DNA of 64,000 nucleotides from Clostridiales bacterium (GCA_031261985.1 JAISIR010000007.1:1-64000); one strand, 5' to 3'. Counted from the first letter of the stretch, positions 18,303 to 27,463 are shown. Program-made: numbers and translations. The notes: generated by a model not told the origin, from the letters alone.

Positions 18303-19664
18303 ATGAAATTAATTAGCAATGAGGCAATTGAATCGTTTTTAAGTGAGTGTAAGAATTGGGACGATATTACCAAGCTGGATTTTGGCAGGCAAAATTGTAT
18401 CACTTTATTTGAGGTAATGGGCGAAAAGTTTAGTAATAGTTCTAACCTAGCAAGAGGCGAGGCGGCTTTTAAACAATTCTGTTATGGTGTACTTGGCATG
18501 GCTGCGGGTGATGCCGGTTATAACAGGTATAAAACGGACGTAGGGGATATTTGTCATGCGGCGGCGAAATGTTTATTGCAGATGGGGGCTGTAGAGCCTA
18601 AAGTCTTTACATATTTATTACCAGAGGATATCTTTGAGCAATATAAAAAAGGTGATTATAACAGGAAATTAGAGCTGATAGAGAATTTTAGTGAATTAAA
18701 GAGTGATGAGGCGAGCCGTCAGGAATTTTTTGAATTAATAGTTAAAGATAATGTTAAAGGTTCGACGGCTGAGAAGCTAAAAAGTAGTAAGAAAGTAGAT
18801 GTATACGAAAAGGGTAAGCAGATAACAGATGAGAGGTTGCAGCTTGGTTTAATTAAATTATTGAATCAAGATAAAATAGATGTGCCTAAGAAAAGTTTGA
18901 TTAAGCATTATGTAACTGGCTTTAAGGATATTCGGAATACTAACGAAGCGGTAAGGCTTGGAATTGAGCCGGCGGTGGATATAATATTACAGCGTGATAT
19001 ACAAGACAGCCTTATATTAGATAGCGATGCGCGGGATAGTTTTATTACTATAAGGGTGTGCAATAAACTAGGCGTAATTGGAAGTTACTTAAATATAAAG
19101 CAAGCTAAGGCGTTTGGGTTTGCTATTGTAAGCGATGGGCGTGGGATTAAGGCGATTAAGCTTGATGGATTATCGCCTGAGTATTTGAAAGCGTTATTGC
19201 TGGAAGAGATTAAGTCGGCTAAAGATAGTAAGTTTACACGTGATTTTATCATCGAGTTATTGAAGAAAAAATCGGCATCGGCGTTAGAAGAAGTATTTAA
19301 TTGTGAAATGGTGAATGATGATATAAAGTGGGAGATTGCATCGAGTTTAAGCAAAGAAGATGCGTTTGTTAAACTTGCTTTACAAGAGGGGAATGGTGCC
19401 AGGGCTAAGATGGCGTTCTCACTTTTAAAGGAAGAGAAGAATATTCTTTGGGTGGTTTTAAAGTCGGACAATGCAGAGATTATAAATAGTGGGATTGAAA
19501 CTTTGAGTAATAAGCCTAATGTGCGCGATGCGCTAAAGGCGATACAAAAGAGTGCGGATTCGCCATATGCGCGAAATGTTGCCATGCTTTATTTAAAGAC
19601 GTTAGAGCACCCTATGGAAAAAGCTAAAGAAGTGAATAAGTATAAAGGTAGGAATATTGCGTAA
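18303..19664 (+). CDS. Unknown protein with HEAT-like helical repeats
   Basis: The 453-aa product is almost all helical. The last 150 residues (about 300-450) look like HEAT/ARM-type repeats: pairs of helices such as EYLKALLLEEIKSAKDSKFTRDFIIELL and SALEEVFNCEMVNDDIKWEIASSL. The region before it contains GFAIVSDGRGIKAIKLDGLSPEYL. ATG 18303 is chosen because GGGGGAG at 18290-18295 is well spaced; the in-frame TTG at 18279 has none. It ends 10 bp from the convergent alpha-CTD-like gene. Confidence 0.55.
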   Translation: MKLISNEAIESFLSECKNWDDITKLDFGRQNCITLFEVMGEKFSNSSNLARGEAAFKQFCYGVLGMAAGDAGYNRYKTDVGDICHAAAKCLLQMGAVEPKVFTYLLPEDIFEQYKKGDYNRKLELIENFSELKSDEASRQEFFELIVKDNVKGSTAEKLKSSKKVDVYEKGKQITDERLQLGLIKLLNQDKIDVPKKSLIKHYVTGFKDIRNTNEAVRLGIEPAVDIILQRDIQDSLILDSDARDSFITIRVCNKLGVIGSYLNIKQAKAFGFAIVSDGRGIKAIKLDGLSPEYLKALLLEEIKSAKDSKFTRDFIIELLKKKSASALEEVFNCEMVNDDIKWEIASSLSKEDAFVKLALQEGNGARAKMAFSLLKEEKNILWVVLKSDNAEIINSGIETLSNKPNVRDALKAIQKSADSPYARNVAMLYLKTLEHPMEKAKEVNKYKGRNIA

Positions 19665-19674
19665 GGGCAGGATT

Positions 19675-21681
19675 CTATAATGTAAGAGTGGTTAGGCTAG
19701 TGGATTTTGGTATTGTGCTATTTAGCCCAGGAACCCATTGTTTGATGAACTCTTGCGGGTTGGCATTATATTGCTTGCTAACCTCGTCGGGCGGTAGCTT
19801 AAACAGGGCGGTAACGACAGCCTTTTGAGCCACTAGTCTTGGGGCTATTGATTGGATTTTATTTAGTTCTTCGATAACATGGTTGATTATTATTGTGTTT
19901 TCAAACCCGTCAAAAGTGTTGTTATGACAGGCTTTTTCAAAATCGCCTACGGTGCGAATATTATAATTATGCGTTAAATAAAGCCGGTTTTTTTTATCTA
20001 ATGAATCTATATTTTTAAGTGGCGTGTTTTCGTTTAAAAAGCAAGGAGAGGTATTTGATGAGAGATTGGCGAAGAAATCTTCGTTTAACCCAGTAATCTC
20101 TTGAGCTTTTTGCATAATGTCAAACGATGTCGCCTTTTGCACTTGGTCTATTTTGTTTATAATTTTTGGCGGTTTAATATTATCTACAGAGCTGTCTGAA
20201 TTTTGTTCTAAAAGTTTATAATCTTTGATTTTCATTTTAATCTCGTCAAGAGTGGTTTTTCCCATGTAGTGTATTTGTTTAAGTTCGTCTTCACTTGTGT
20301 TAATTAAATCGGCTACAGTTTTAATACCAAAACGACGCAAGCAATTAAACGCTCTTACAGAAAAATGTAGCTCGCTTATATCTATGTCGTTAGCGGAATC
20401 GCTAAAAGACGAGTTTTTATTCATTACACCAGCAACGGTTATTTTTATATCATTATCAATTGGTGTTTGCGTAACTTGATTATTATCAGATTCTTTAGTT
20501 GTATTTTTAACTACCACATCATTTTCTAGGTAGCGTTGGATTTTACTCATTATTTTAGAATGTGACCTTTCGCCTAATCTAGGGAGGTGCAACAGTGATT
20601 CGCCATTGTCTTTGGCGGTTATTTCTAATAGTTTGTCTATCGTGGTAATTCCTGCGCGAACTAAGCATAAATATGAGTGCGTGTTTAAATCTAGGCTCAT
20701 TATAGGGAAGTAAGGTAAATAGGAATCGGCAACAGAGGAAATGGGGATTGCCATAAAAGGAGTCTCTTGGTCGACATAAGTTGTACGTGTAATAGAAGCG
20801 GCTTTGTCGTAAAATTTTTGTAAATGCCTATAGGCGGCAATTAATTGATTGGTACAGAATTTAGGTGATGAAGTGTAGTTGTATTTATCGACAATCTGTT
20901 TATTTGTTAATTTTTCTGCGCCAAATAAGCCTAGCCTATGCGATAAAATTATCTGGCGATTTTTAGACAGACTATTAAAAGCTTCGGTAAAAAGCTCGTC
21001 GGGTAGGAGCCTACCATGATGCATATTGCCGCCTAGTGCTATAGATTCATTTAAAATTTGCTTGGCAATAGGTATGATGGTTTTATCTATTTTAAAACTT
21101 GAATAAGGTGTATTTTGGGGTTGTTCTGAGGGAGAGGGGCTACGCATGAAGGGAAGTAAGCCTGTGGGCTTTAGTAATTCAAATATTTTATAATCATCGC
21201 TGGATTCAGGCGGTGTTGCAGCCTTATACTTGCGCCAAAATCTTTTTATAGTGTGATCCATAAAAATTGCTAGCTGGCGCTCGGCAAGGTTATCGCTATC
21301 CATCCTTGGGGGAGTGCCATCTTGCTTTGTATAATCTATCCATAGTTTAGCGTACTCGGGAAGAGGTTTGTTTTTTGGGTGTGGGATATACTCAAGCGCG
21401 CCTATGGGGCTTAGCAGCTCGTGGATTCTATAGTCGATAGTATCGGCGGGTGGCTTTAAAATGCTAACGCTTATGCCTTTGGCGCTATCTATATTAATGG
21501 TGCCGCGACCATATTTTGAGTGTAACTCAGATTTTATTTCAAACATTTTTTTGCCTAGTTTTTGTTCGTAATCGCTTTTTTGTTTATAATTTTCAGGTAA
21601 AAAGCCATTCTCGTCGTAAAAAGCGCGTATTGTTTTAGCCCAAGCGTAAGTCATGCTTGAATCGATGTTGTTTATACTCAT
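19675..21681 (-). CDS. Hybrid protein: sigma region-4-like HTH plus RNA polymerase alpha-CTD-like modules
   Basis: Numbering from ATG 21681 (668 aa). Residues 234-293 (AFNSLSKNRQIILSHRLGLFG, then EKLTNKQIVDKYNY...LIAAYRHLQ) have the layout of sigma-70 region 4. Residues 433-491 (LHFSVRAFNCLRRFGIKTVADL...YMGKTTLDEI) closely match the alpha-CTD of this genome's own RpoA, including the Arg, Asn and Cys of the DNA-binding RxxNC motif. Residues 328-386 are a second, degenerate copy (HSYLCLVRAGITTIDKLL), and 548-609 a possible third HhH. Two N-terminal segments (about 13-60, 108-175) resemble helicase-associated repeats. ATG 21696 would lie at about +2 of the predicted transcript, so 21681, with GGGGG upstream, is preferred. 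A DNA- or polymerase-binding role is an inference. Confidence 0.7.
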   Translation of the reverse strand: MSINNIDSSMTYAWAKTIRAFYDENGFLPENYKQKSDYEQKLGKKMFEIKSELHSKYGRGTINIDSAKGISVSILKPPADTIDYRIHELLSPIGALEYIPHPKNKPLPEYAKLWIDYTKQDGTPPRMDSDNLAERQLAIFMDHTIKRFWRKYKAATPPESSDDYKIFELLKPTGLLPFMRSPSPSEQPQNTPYSSFKIDKTIIPIAKQILNESIALGGNMHHGRLLPDELFTEAFNSLSKNRQIILSHRLGLFGAEKLTNKQIVDKYNYTSSPKFCTNQLIAAYRHLQKFYDKAASITRTTYVDQETPFMAIPISSVADSYLPYFPIMSLDLNTHSYLCLVRAGITTIDKLLEITAKDNGESLLHLPRLGERSHSKIMSKIQRYLENDVVVKNTTKESDNNQVTQTPIDNDIKITVAGVMNKNSSFSDSANDIDISELHFSVRAFNCLRRFGIKTVADLINTSEDELKQIHYMGKTTLDEIKMKIKDYKLLEQNSDSSVDNIKPPKIINKIDQVQKATSFDIMQKAQEITGLNEDFFANLSSNTSPCFLNENTPLKNIDSLDKKNRLYLTHNYNIRTVGDFEKACHNNTFDGFENTIIINHVIEELNKIQSIAPRLVAQKAVVTALFKLPPDEVSKQYNANPQEFIKQWVPGLNSTIPKSTSLTTLTL

Positions 21682-21704
21682 AGAGATTACCCCCATATGC
21701 CTTT

Positions 21705-21770
21705 ATTATATCATAAATATTGACAAAGTTCAAGTGTAAAAAAGGGGAATTATGTTAAATTTGTGTAAAG
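21705..21770 (-). promoter_or_regulatory. TTTAACA-type box and promoter of the hybrid gene
   Basis: Minus strand: box TTTACA-N5-TTAACA (21750-21770), 16 nt, TTGAAC (21728-21733), 17 bp, TATAAT (21705-21710). The leader would be only about 17 nt. The non-consensus -35 fits an activator-dependent promoter. Confidence 0.7.
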
Positions 21771-21823
21771 TGATAGCTCATATTACAAAAATGTTAAATT
21801 AATGTGAATTGGGCAAAATAAAC

Positions 21824-21852
21824 TTGACAAAAGTTGGAATTAATGATAATAT
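21824..21852 (+). promoter_or_regulatory. Promoter of the porGDAB operon
   Basis: TTGACA (21824-21829), 17 bp, TAATAT (21847-21852), about 55 nt before porG. It diverges from the promoter of the 668-aa hybrid gene. Confidence 0.7.
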
Positions 21853-21907
21853 ATTCTAGTGGAAATAATATAAAGAAATATGAAAGAAAAAAAGAAGGAG
21901 AATTAAG

Positions 21908-22486
21908 ATGTCTAAGATTGTCGAGATAAGATGGCATGGACGTGGCGGGCAGGGTGCTAAAACAGCGGCACTTTTATTGGCTGACGCTGCTTTTAACACG
22001 GGCATGTATGTTCAAGGGTTCCCTGAGTATGGTCCCGAGCGTATGGGTGCGCCTATAACTGCTTACAACAGAATTTCTGATGAGCGGATTAATATCCATA
22101 GTAATATTTACACGCCTAATTATGTGGTAGTGGTAGATGATACCTTGCTAGATAGCATTGATGTGACTGCTGGGCTAGACGAGGGCGGTGCGATAATAAT
22201 TAACACAAGCAAAAGTGCGGATGAAATTAAGCCTAAGCTAAAAGGTTATGGTGGTAAAGTGTTTACCATAGATGCAAGGGCGATTTCTATGGAGACGTTG
22301 GGCAGGTACTTCCCTAACACTCCTATGCTTGGTGCGGTTGTTAAGGTATCGGGCTTTATGCCAGTTGAGGATTTTGTTAGTGACATGGAAGGCTCGTTTA
22401 AACATAAGTTTGCCAGCAAGCCTCAGGTTATAGAGGGGAATATGGCTGCATTAAAACGAAGTGTAACGGAGGTTGTTGAACTATGA
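21908..22486 (+). CDS. porG: Pyruvate:ferredoxin oxidoreductase, gamma subunit
   Basis: This is the gamma domain of 2-oxoacid:acceptor oxidoreductases (IRWHGRGGQGAKTAALLLADAA, PEYGPERMGAPITAYNRIS). It is the first of four consecutive subunit genes in the order gamma-delta-alpha-beta, as in Thermotoga and Pyrococcus POR. Pyruvate is the likely substrate given the alpha and beta sequences, but close relatives use 2-oxoisovalerate. AAGGAG precedes the ATG and the stop overlaps the next start (ATGA). Confidence 0.85.
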   Translation: MSKIVEIRWHGRGGQGAKTAALLLADAAFNTGMYVQGFPEYGPERMGAPITAYNRISDERINIHSNIYTPNYVVVVDDTLLDSIDVTAGLDEGGAIIINTSKSADEIKPKLKGYGGKVFTIDARAISMETLGRYFPNTPMLGAVVKVSGFMPVEDFVSDMEGSFKHKFASKPQVIEGNMAALKRSVTEVVEL

Positions 22487-22788
22487 GTAAGATAATACCT
22501 AATGATGTTAAGTGGCGCGATATATCGCCAGGCGGGATTATAACCGATGCCGGGAACTCTGCCGAGTTTAAAACAGGTGATTGGAGAAGTGAACGCCCAG
22601 TTTGGTTAACCGATAAATGCAAGCAATGTTTGTTGTGCTATCCTACTTGCCCAGATACCTCTATTGTTATAGATGAAGAGGGTAAGCGTCAAGATTTTGA
22701 TTATGACCATTGTAAGGGCTGCGGAGTATGCAAGCAGGTATGTCCGTTTGGTGCGATAGAAATGAAGCCGGAAGGAGGCAACAACTAA
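22483..22788 (+). CDS. porD: Pyruvate:ferredoxin oxidoreductase, delta (ferredoxin) subunit
   Basis: The 101-aa protein has two 4Fe-4S motifs, CKQCLLCYPTCP and CKGCGVCKQVCP, typical of the delta subunit that passes electrons to ferredoxin. The start overlaps porG by 4 nt and the TAA overlaps the porA ATG by one base, so translation is coupled. Confidence 0.9.
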   Translation: MSKIIPNDVKWRDISPGGIITDAGNSAEFKTGDWRSERPVWLTDKCKQCLLCYPTCPDTSIVIDEEGKRQDFDYDHCKGCGVCKQVCPFGAIEMKPEGGNN

Positions 22789-23963
22789 TGAGAGAGCGTT
22801 TAAGTGGTAACGAGGCGGTTGCAGTTGCAATGCGTCAGATTAACCCAGATGTGGTTGCTGCGTTCCCTATTACCCCATCTACCGAAGTTCCGCAATATTT
22901 TGCTAGCTTTGTTGCTAACGGCAAGGTAACGACCGAGTTTGTTCCTGTCGAGAGCGAACATTCTGCAATGTCTGCATGTATAGGTGCTCAGGCGGCTGGT
23001 GCAAGAACAATGACGGCGACATCTTCTGCTGGATTAGCGTTAATGTGGGAGATGCTATATATAGCTTCTAGCTCGCGTTTGCCTGTTACTTTAGCGGCGG
23101 TCAACCGTGCGTTGTCGGGGCCGATTAATATTAATAACGACCATTCTGATACAATGGGTGCGAGGGATAGCGGTTGGATTCAACTTTATGGCGAGACTAA
23201 CCAAGAAGCGTATGATAATTTTATCCAGGCTGTTAAAATTGGTGAGCATAAAGATATAATGCTACCTGTTATGGATTGCTTTGATGGGTTTATAACCAGT
23301 CACGCGGTTGAGAATATCGAGCTTATAGATGACGATAAAGTAAAAGCGTTTGTTGGTGAGTATAAACCTGAATTCTACTTGAATAATAAAAAGCACCCTA
23401 TAGCGGTTGGGCCGTTGGATTTACCTATCCACTATTTTGAGCATAAACGTCTGCAAGCCGAGGCGATGCGTAATGCTAAGAAGGTTATTTTAGATGTTGC
23501 AGCCGAGTTTGAGGCAATGACAGGGCGCAAGTATGGGTTGTTTGAAGAGTATAAAATGGAAGATGCAGAAGTTGCGATTGTTGTGCTAAACTCTACCGCT
23601 GGAACGGCTAAGTTTGTAGTAGATGGCTTGCGTGAACGTGGTGTGAAAGCAGGGTTAATCAAGATTCGCGTTTATCGTCCGTTCCCTGTTGAGGAGATTG
23701 CGGCGGCGTTATCTAAAGTTAAGGCAGTTGCTATTTTAGACAAAGCCGATAGCTTTAACGCGGCAGGCGGACCTGTGTTTACCGATGTTACATCTGCTAT
23801 GTATGGACGTGCTGATGGAGTTAAGGCGATTTCGTATATTTATGGTTTAGGTGGGCGTGATGTTAAATCTACCGATATTGAGCTAGTGTACGAGAGGTTG
23901 CTAAGCATAGTTGAGAGTGGCGACATTGGCGAAATTTACAACTATCTAGGTGTAAGAGAATAA
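22788..23963 (+). CDS. porA: Pyruvate:ferredoxin oxidoreductase, alpha subunit
   Basis: The alpha chain (391 aa) binds part of TPP and the substrate (AAFPITPSTEVPQYFASF, EHSAMSACIGAQAAGARTMTATSSAGLALMWE). ATG 22788 has AAGGAGG at 22772-22778 and overlaps the porD stop codon. A longer reading frame exists upstream but would run through porD. Together with porGDB it oxidises pyruvate to acetyl-CoA and CO2 with reduction of ferredoxin. Confidence 0.9.
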   Translation: MRERLSGNEAVAVAMRQINPDVVAAFPITPSTEVPQYFASFVANGKVTTEFVPVESEHSAMSACIGAQAAGARTMTATSSAGLALMWEMLYIASSSRLPVTLAAVNRALSGPININNDHSDTMGARDSGWIQLYGETNQEAYDNFIQAVKIGEHKDIMLPVMDCFDGFITSHAVENIELIDDDKVKAFVGEYKPEFYLNNKKHPIAVGPLDLPIHYFEHKRLQAEAMRNAKKVILDVAAEFEAMTGRKYGLFEEYKMEDAEVAIVVLNSTAGTAKFVVDGLRERGVKAGLIKIRVYRPFPVEEIAAALSKVKAVAILDKADSFNAAGGPVFTDVTSAMYGRADGVKAISYIYGLGGRDVKSTDIELVYERLLSIVESGDIGEIYNYLGVRE

Positions 23964-23978
23964 GGAGTGAATTAAATA

Positions 23979-24911
23979 ATGGCTTATAATTTAAAAGAAT
24001 ATGCTAAAAAGCCCGAGAGATTAGCAGGTGGGCATAGAATGTGTGCAGGGTGTGGCGCGCCGGTAGTTGTTCGCGCGGTTATGCGTGCGCTAGAGCCTGA
24101 CGACCATGCGGTTGTATGTTCGGCAACAGGGTGTTTAGAGGTTTCTACATGCTTGTACCCATATAGCTCATGGAATGATAGCTTTATTCACACAGCTTTT
24201 GAGTGTGCAGGGGCGACAATTTCGGGTGTTGAAGCGGCATATAATGCTATGAAGCGTCGTGGGGCGATTGATGCTACAACTAAGTTTATTGCGTTTGGTG
24301 GCGATGGCGGAACGTATGATATTGGTATTCAGTCACTATCTGGTGCTATGGAGCGCGGGCATGATATTGTTTATGTTTGCTACGATAACGGAGCGTATAT
24401 GAACACAGGAATTCAGCGTTCGTCTGCGACACCTACTTTTGCAGATACTACAACCTCGCCAGCTGGAAGTGTTGTGCCTGGTAAGGTGCAAAAGAAGAAG
24501 AACCTAACCGAGATTATGGTTAATCATGGGTTGCCATACGTTGCGCAAACCGCGCCGATGGGTAACTTTAAAGATATAACCGATAAGGCGCAAAAGGCTA
24601 TATACACACCTGGTGCATGCTTTATTAATACTATTGCACCATGTCCACGTGGGTGGAGGTATAATACTCCTGACCTTATGAAGATAATAAAGTTAGCGGT
24701 TGACACTTGCGTTTGGCCATTGTACGAGGTAGAAAATGGCAAGTATGCCATTAACTATACACCAAAAGAGAAGCTTCCTGTAGAAGAGTTCTTAAAGCCA
24801 CAAGGTAGGTTTGCGCATATGTTTAAGCCAGGTAACGAGTGGATGATAGAGAAGTTCCAGGAAATGATTGATAATGAGTGGGAGCGTTTGCAAAAACTAG
24901 CTGCTATGTAA
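23979..24911 (+). CDS. porB: Pyruvate:ferredoxin oxidoreductase, beta subunit
   Basis: The beta chain (310 aa) holds the TPP pyrophosphate/Mg site (FGGDGGTYDIGIQ, CYDNGAYMNTGIQRSSATP) and a 4Fe-4S cluster whose ligands include the N-terminal CAGCGAP cysteines. Length and order are typical of four-subunit POR. It is the last gene before the terminator at 24926-24956. Confidence 0.92.
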   Translation: MAYNLKEYAKKPERLAGGHRMCAGCGAPVVVRAVMRALEPDDHAVVCSATGCLEVSTCLYPYSSWNDSFIHTAFECAGATISGVEAAYNAMKRRGAIDATTKFIAFGGDGGTYDIGIQSLSGAMERGHDIVYVCYDNGAYMNTGIQRSSATPTFADTTTSPAGSVVPGKVQKKKNLTEIMVNHGLPYVAQTAPMGNFKDITDKAQKAIYTPGACFINTIAPCPRGWRYNTPDLMKIIKLAVDTCVWPLYEVENGKYAINYTPKEKLPVEEFLKPQGRFAHMFKPGNEWMIEKFQEMIDNEWERLQKLAAM

Positions 24912-24925
24912 TTAATATGTTTGAT

Positions 24926-24956
24926 AAGGGTGTTGCTAGTATAACACCCTTTTTTA
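24926..24956 (+). terminator. Terminator of the por operon
   Basis: AAGGGTGTT (24926-24934) pairs with AACACCCTT (24943-24951) across an 8-nt loop and runs into TTTTT. Confidence 0.9.
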
Positions 24957-24992
24957 TCTTAAACTATCCTAAAAAAGGAGTGCTAAAAAACC

Positions 24993-26198
24993 ATGAAGTA
25001 TGTTGTATTTTTATGTGACGGAATGGCAGATGACCCCGTTGATGCTTTAGGCGGCAAAACGCCTATGGAGGTTGCTAATAAACCGCTTATGGATGAGTTA
25101 TGTTCTAAGGGAGAGTTATTGTCCATTAAAACGGTACCAGATGGCTTTGAAGTAGGTTCGGATGTAGCCAATCAAGGTATTTTAGGCTATGATGTTACTA
25201 AGAGTTATCATGGACGCTCGCCTTTAGAGGTGGTTAGTGCAGGGATAGAATTGACCGACCAAAATGTTACGTATCGTGCTAATTTGGTTACACTTTCGTA
25301 TGATGATGAGAACCAAAAGTTCGAGGATAAAAAGATGGAAGATTACTCGGCGGGGGATGTTACCACCGAAGATGCAACCGAGCTTATAGCGGCGTTAAAT
25401 GCAGAGCTTGAGTGTGATGAGTATAAGTTTTACCCTGGGTTTATGTATCGGCAATTTTTGATATTTAATAACCCAGATGCGCCAAACCCTAAGTTTAATC
25501 CACCGCATGATATATCGGGCGAAGTAGTAGGTAAATACTTGCCGAATGACGAGTTGCTGACATATTTAACTAAACGTAGTTACGAAATTTTACATAACCA
25601 TCCTGTTAATTTAAGAAGGATAGCCGAAGGTGAGAAGCCAGCGAATAGTATATGGTTATGGGGCAGGGGGACGAAGTCTAACCTTGCTAACTTTGAGGAG
25701 AAATATGGTGTTAAGGGCAGCGTTATATCGGCGGTAGATTTGGTTCGTGGGATAGCGATGCTTTCGGGCATGGAAAATGTTATTGTGCCAGGTGCGACGG
25801 GGTATATAGACACTAACTGGAGCGGTAAGGCGCAGGCGTGCATAAACGAGTTAAAGCGTGGGCAAGAGTTTGTGTATATCCACATGGAGGCGCCAGATGA
25901 GTGTGGGCATAAGTTTGAGGTAGAGAATAAAGTTGAATCGATAGAAGCGATTGACGAGCAAGTAATTAAGCCGATATATGAATACTTAAAGAATTGTGGC
26001 GAGGATTATAGAATTTTGATTATGCCTGACCATAAAACGCCTTTAAAAGTAGGGACGCATACAAGTGGCGATGTTCCGTTGGTTATTTACGATAGCAGAG
26101 TTGACAAGAACACAAATAAAGTGTATAATGAAGCAAATGCTACCGAGAAGTTTAAGGGCGAAGTGCATGAGTTGATGGAATACTTTATAAAAGGGTAA
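24993..26198 (+). CDS. apgM: Cofactor-independent phosphoglycerate mutase, archaeal type
   Basis: The enzyme interconverts 3- and 2-phosphoglycerate using two metals. The alkaline-phosphatase-fold pattern is clear: CDGMADDP (metal-binding Asp), GSDVANQGILGYD (catalytic Ser region), IHMEAPDECGH and MPDHKTPLKVGTHTSGDVPLVIY (His/Asp ligands). At 401 aa it fits ApgM and not the 510-aa GpmI. Homologues are sometimes called homoserine kinase-like, but phosphoglycerate mutase is better supported. AAGGAG lies about 13 nt before the ATG. Confidence 0.88.
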   Translation: MKYVVFLCDGMADDPVDALGGKTPMEVANKPLMDELCSKGELLSIKTVPDGFEVGSDVANQGILGYDVTKSYHGRSPLEVVSAGIELTDQNVTYRANLVTLSYDDENQKFEDKKMEDYSAGDVTTEDATELIAALNAELECDEYKFYPGFMYRQFLIFNNPDAPNPKFNPPHDISGEVVGKYLPNDELLTYLTKRSYEILHNHPVNLRRIAEGEKPANSIWLWGRGTKSNLANFEEKYGVKGSVISAVDLVRGIAMLSGMENVIVPGATGYIDTNWSGKAQACINELKRGQEFVYIHMEAPDECGHKFEVENKVESIEAIDEQVIKPIYEYLKNCGEDYRILIMPDHKTPLKVGTHTSGDVPLVIYDSRVDKNTNKVYNEANATEKFKGEVHELMEYFIKG

Positions 26199-26218
26199 GC
26201 CAGAAGCCAGAAGCCACA
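26198..26218. repeat. Short tandem repeat AAGCCAG
   Basis: AAGCCAG occurs three times in a row right after the apgM stop. Related copies follow stop codons at about 38319-38346 and 55060-55080. It is probably the decayed edge of an interspersed repeat. Confidence 0.5.
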
Positions 26219-26243
26219 AATAATTTTATTAAGGGAGAATAGT

Positions 26244-27344
26244 ATGGGAATTATAAACTCTAAGCATGCAAAGTTTTTCTTATTCGTAATTTATGCCGTT
26301 ATTGTATGGTTTTTTGCCATGCACTGGTTGCCGACTATTCTTGCCTGCTTTATGCCATTTATTCTAGCTTATTTTGTGGCGGTAATGACACAGCCTGTCA
26401 AGAGGTTTTTAACCGATAAATGCAAATTTGCGCCTAAGATAGCATCCTTTGTTGCTTTAGTATTGGTGCTGTTATTGTTTTGCGCGATTCTTGGGTTTAT
26501 TATAACGCAACTTGTTATCGAGGTAATGAAGTTCTCGCAAAACTCGTCGCTTTATATTTCTAATATAAGTAATTTTATATCCGAGATGGATGCAACCTCG
26601 TCGGAATGGCAGACGCGATTGCCAAACGATTTTGTCCCGTTTTATGATATGGCGATAGAGGCAATGTCGCAACAGGCAATAGCAATGGTTAGCGGGTTAT
26701 CGCAATGGGTGGTAAATTGGGCGACTAATTTAGCTAGAAGCATGCCGGCGACGCTGCTTTCGTGGTTAATATTTGTTGTGGCAAGCTTTTTTATGTGTAT
26801 GGATTTTAGCATGATAAAGAGGTCGGTAATGCTTCAAATCCCCTTGGCGTACAGGGCTAAAGCTTTACAGGTAAAGACATATGCAGGAACCGCGGTGGCT
26901 AAATATATGCGCGGCATGGGCATGGTTATGCTAGTTTCGTTTGCGGTGTTGTGCATAGGGTTATTAGTGCTAAAAATTAATTACGCTATAACTATTGCGC
27001 TAGTGTTGGCGGTGCTAGAGATTTTGCCGCTAATAGGTACCGGGATAATTTTATGCCCATGGGGCGTGATAACTATCTTAAACGGAAACTATGCGGTGGG
27101 CATAGGCTTGATTGTGCTATACTTGGTTAATGTTATAATCCGTCAGGTGGTAGAGCCGAAGATATTGAGCCAGAGCTTGGGGCTATACCCAATGGTTACT
27201 TTAATTTGTGTATATGTTGGGCTAAAACTGTTTGGGTTTGCAGGCGTTATTGTCTTCCCAATTTTGATGCTGGTTGCGGTGTATTTGCAAGGAGCGGGAG
27301 TAATACAGTTTTGGAAGACGGATAAGAGTATTAAATTGAAATAA
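26244..27344 (+). CDS. AI-2E/PerM-family membrane protein
   Basis: The 366-aa protein has about eight hydrophobic segments and the family's C-terminal pattern (LAVLEILPLIGTGIILCPWGVITILNGNY...VVEPKILSQSLGLYPMVTLICVYVGLKLFG). Members are proposed exporters; the sporulation protein YtvI is in this family, so a sporulation role is possible but unproven. GGGAG precedes the ATG. No partner gene indicates a substrate. Confidence 0.8.
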   Translation: MGIINSKHAKFFLFVIYAVIVWFFAMHWLPTILACFMPFILAYFVAVMTQPVKRFLTDKCKFAPKIASFVALVLVLLLFCAILGFIITQLVIEVMKFSQNSSLYISNISNFISEMDATSSEWQTRLPNDFVPFYDMAIEAMSQQAIAMVSGLSQWVVNWATNLARSMPATLLSWLIFVVASFFMCMDFSMIKRSVMLQIPLAYRAKALQVKTYAGTAVAKYMRGMGMVMLVSFAVLCIGLLVLKINYAITIALVLAVLEILPLIGTGIILCPWGVITILNGNYAVGIGLIVLYLVNVIIRQVVEPKILSQSLGLYPMVTLICVYVGLKLFGFAGVIVFPILMLVAVYLQGAGVIQFWKTDKSIKLK

Positions 27345-27453
27345 TGAATAATTAATAATGCAGAATGCAGAATGATGGAAATAAATTTTCGTTACACTCA
27401 AATTTATAAATAAAGCCATATTTCTGCATTTTGCATTATTCATTCTGCATTGG
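27343..27453. repeat. Interspersed element, copy 1 (AATGCAG ends, AAATAAATT core)
   Basis: Tandem AATGCAG units lead into GGAAATAAATTTTCG and CTCAAATTTATAAATAAAG, and close with the inverted ends CTGCATT...ATTCTGCATT. The core recurs at about 32044-32121 and 35250-35312, with a weak fourth copy at 55062-55120. No reading frame is present. It has the size and inverted ends of a MITE, but no transposase is nearby. Confidence 0.6.
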
Positions 27454-27463
27454 TTTTTAAAGA

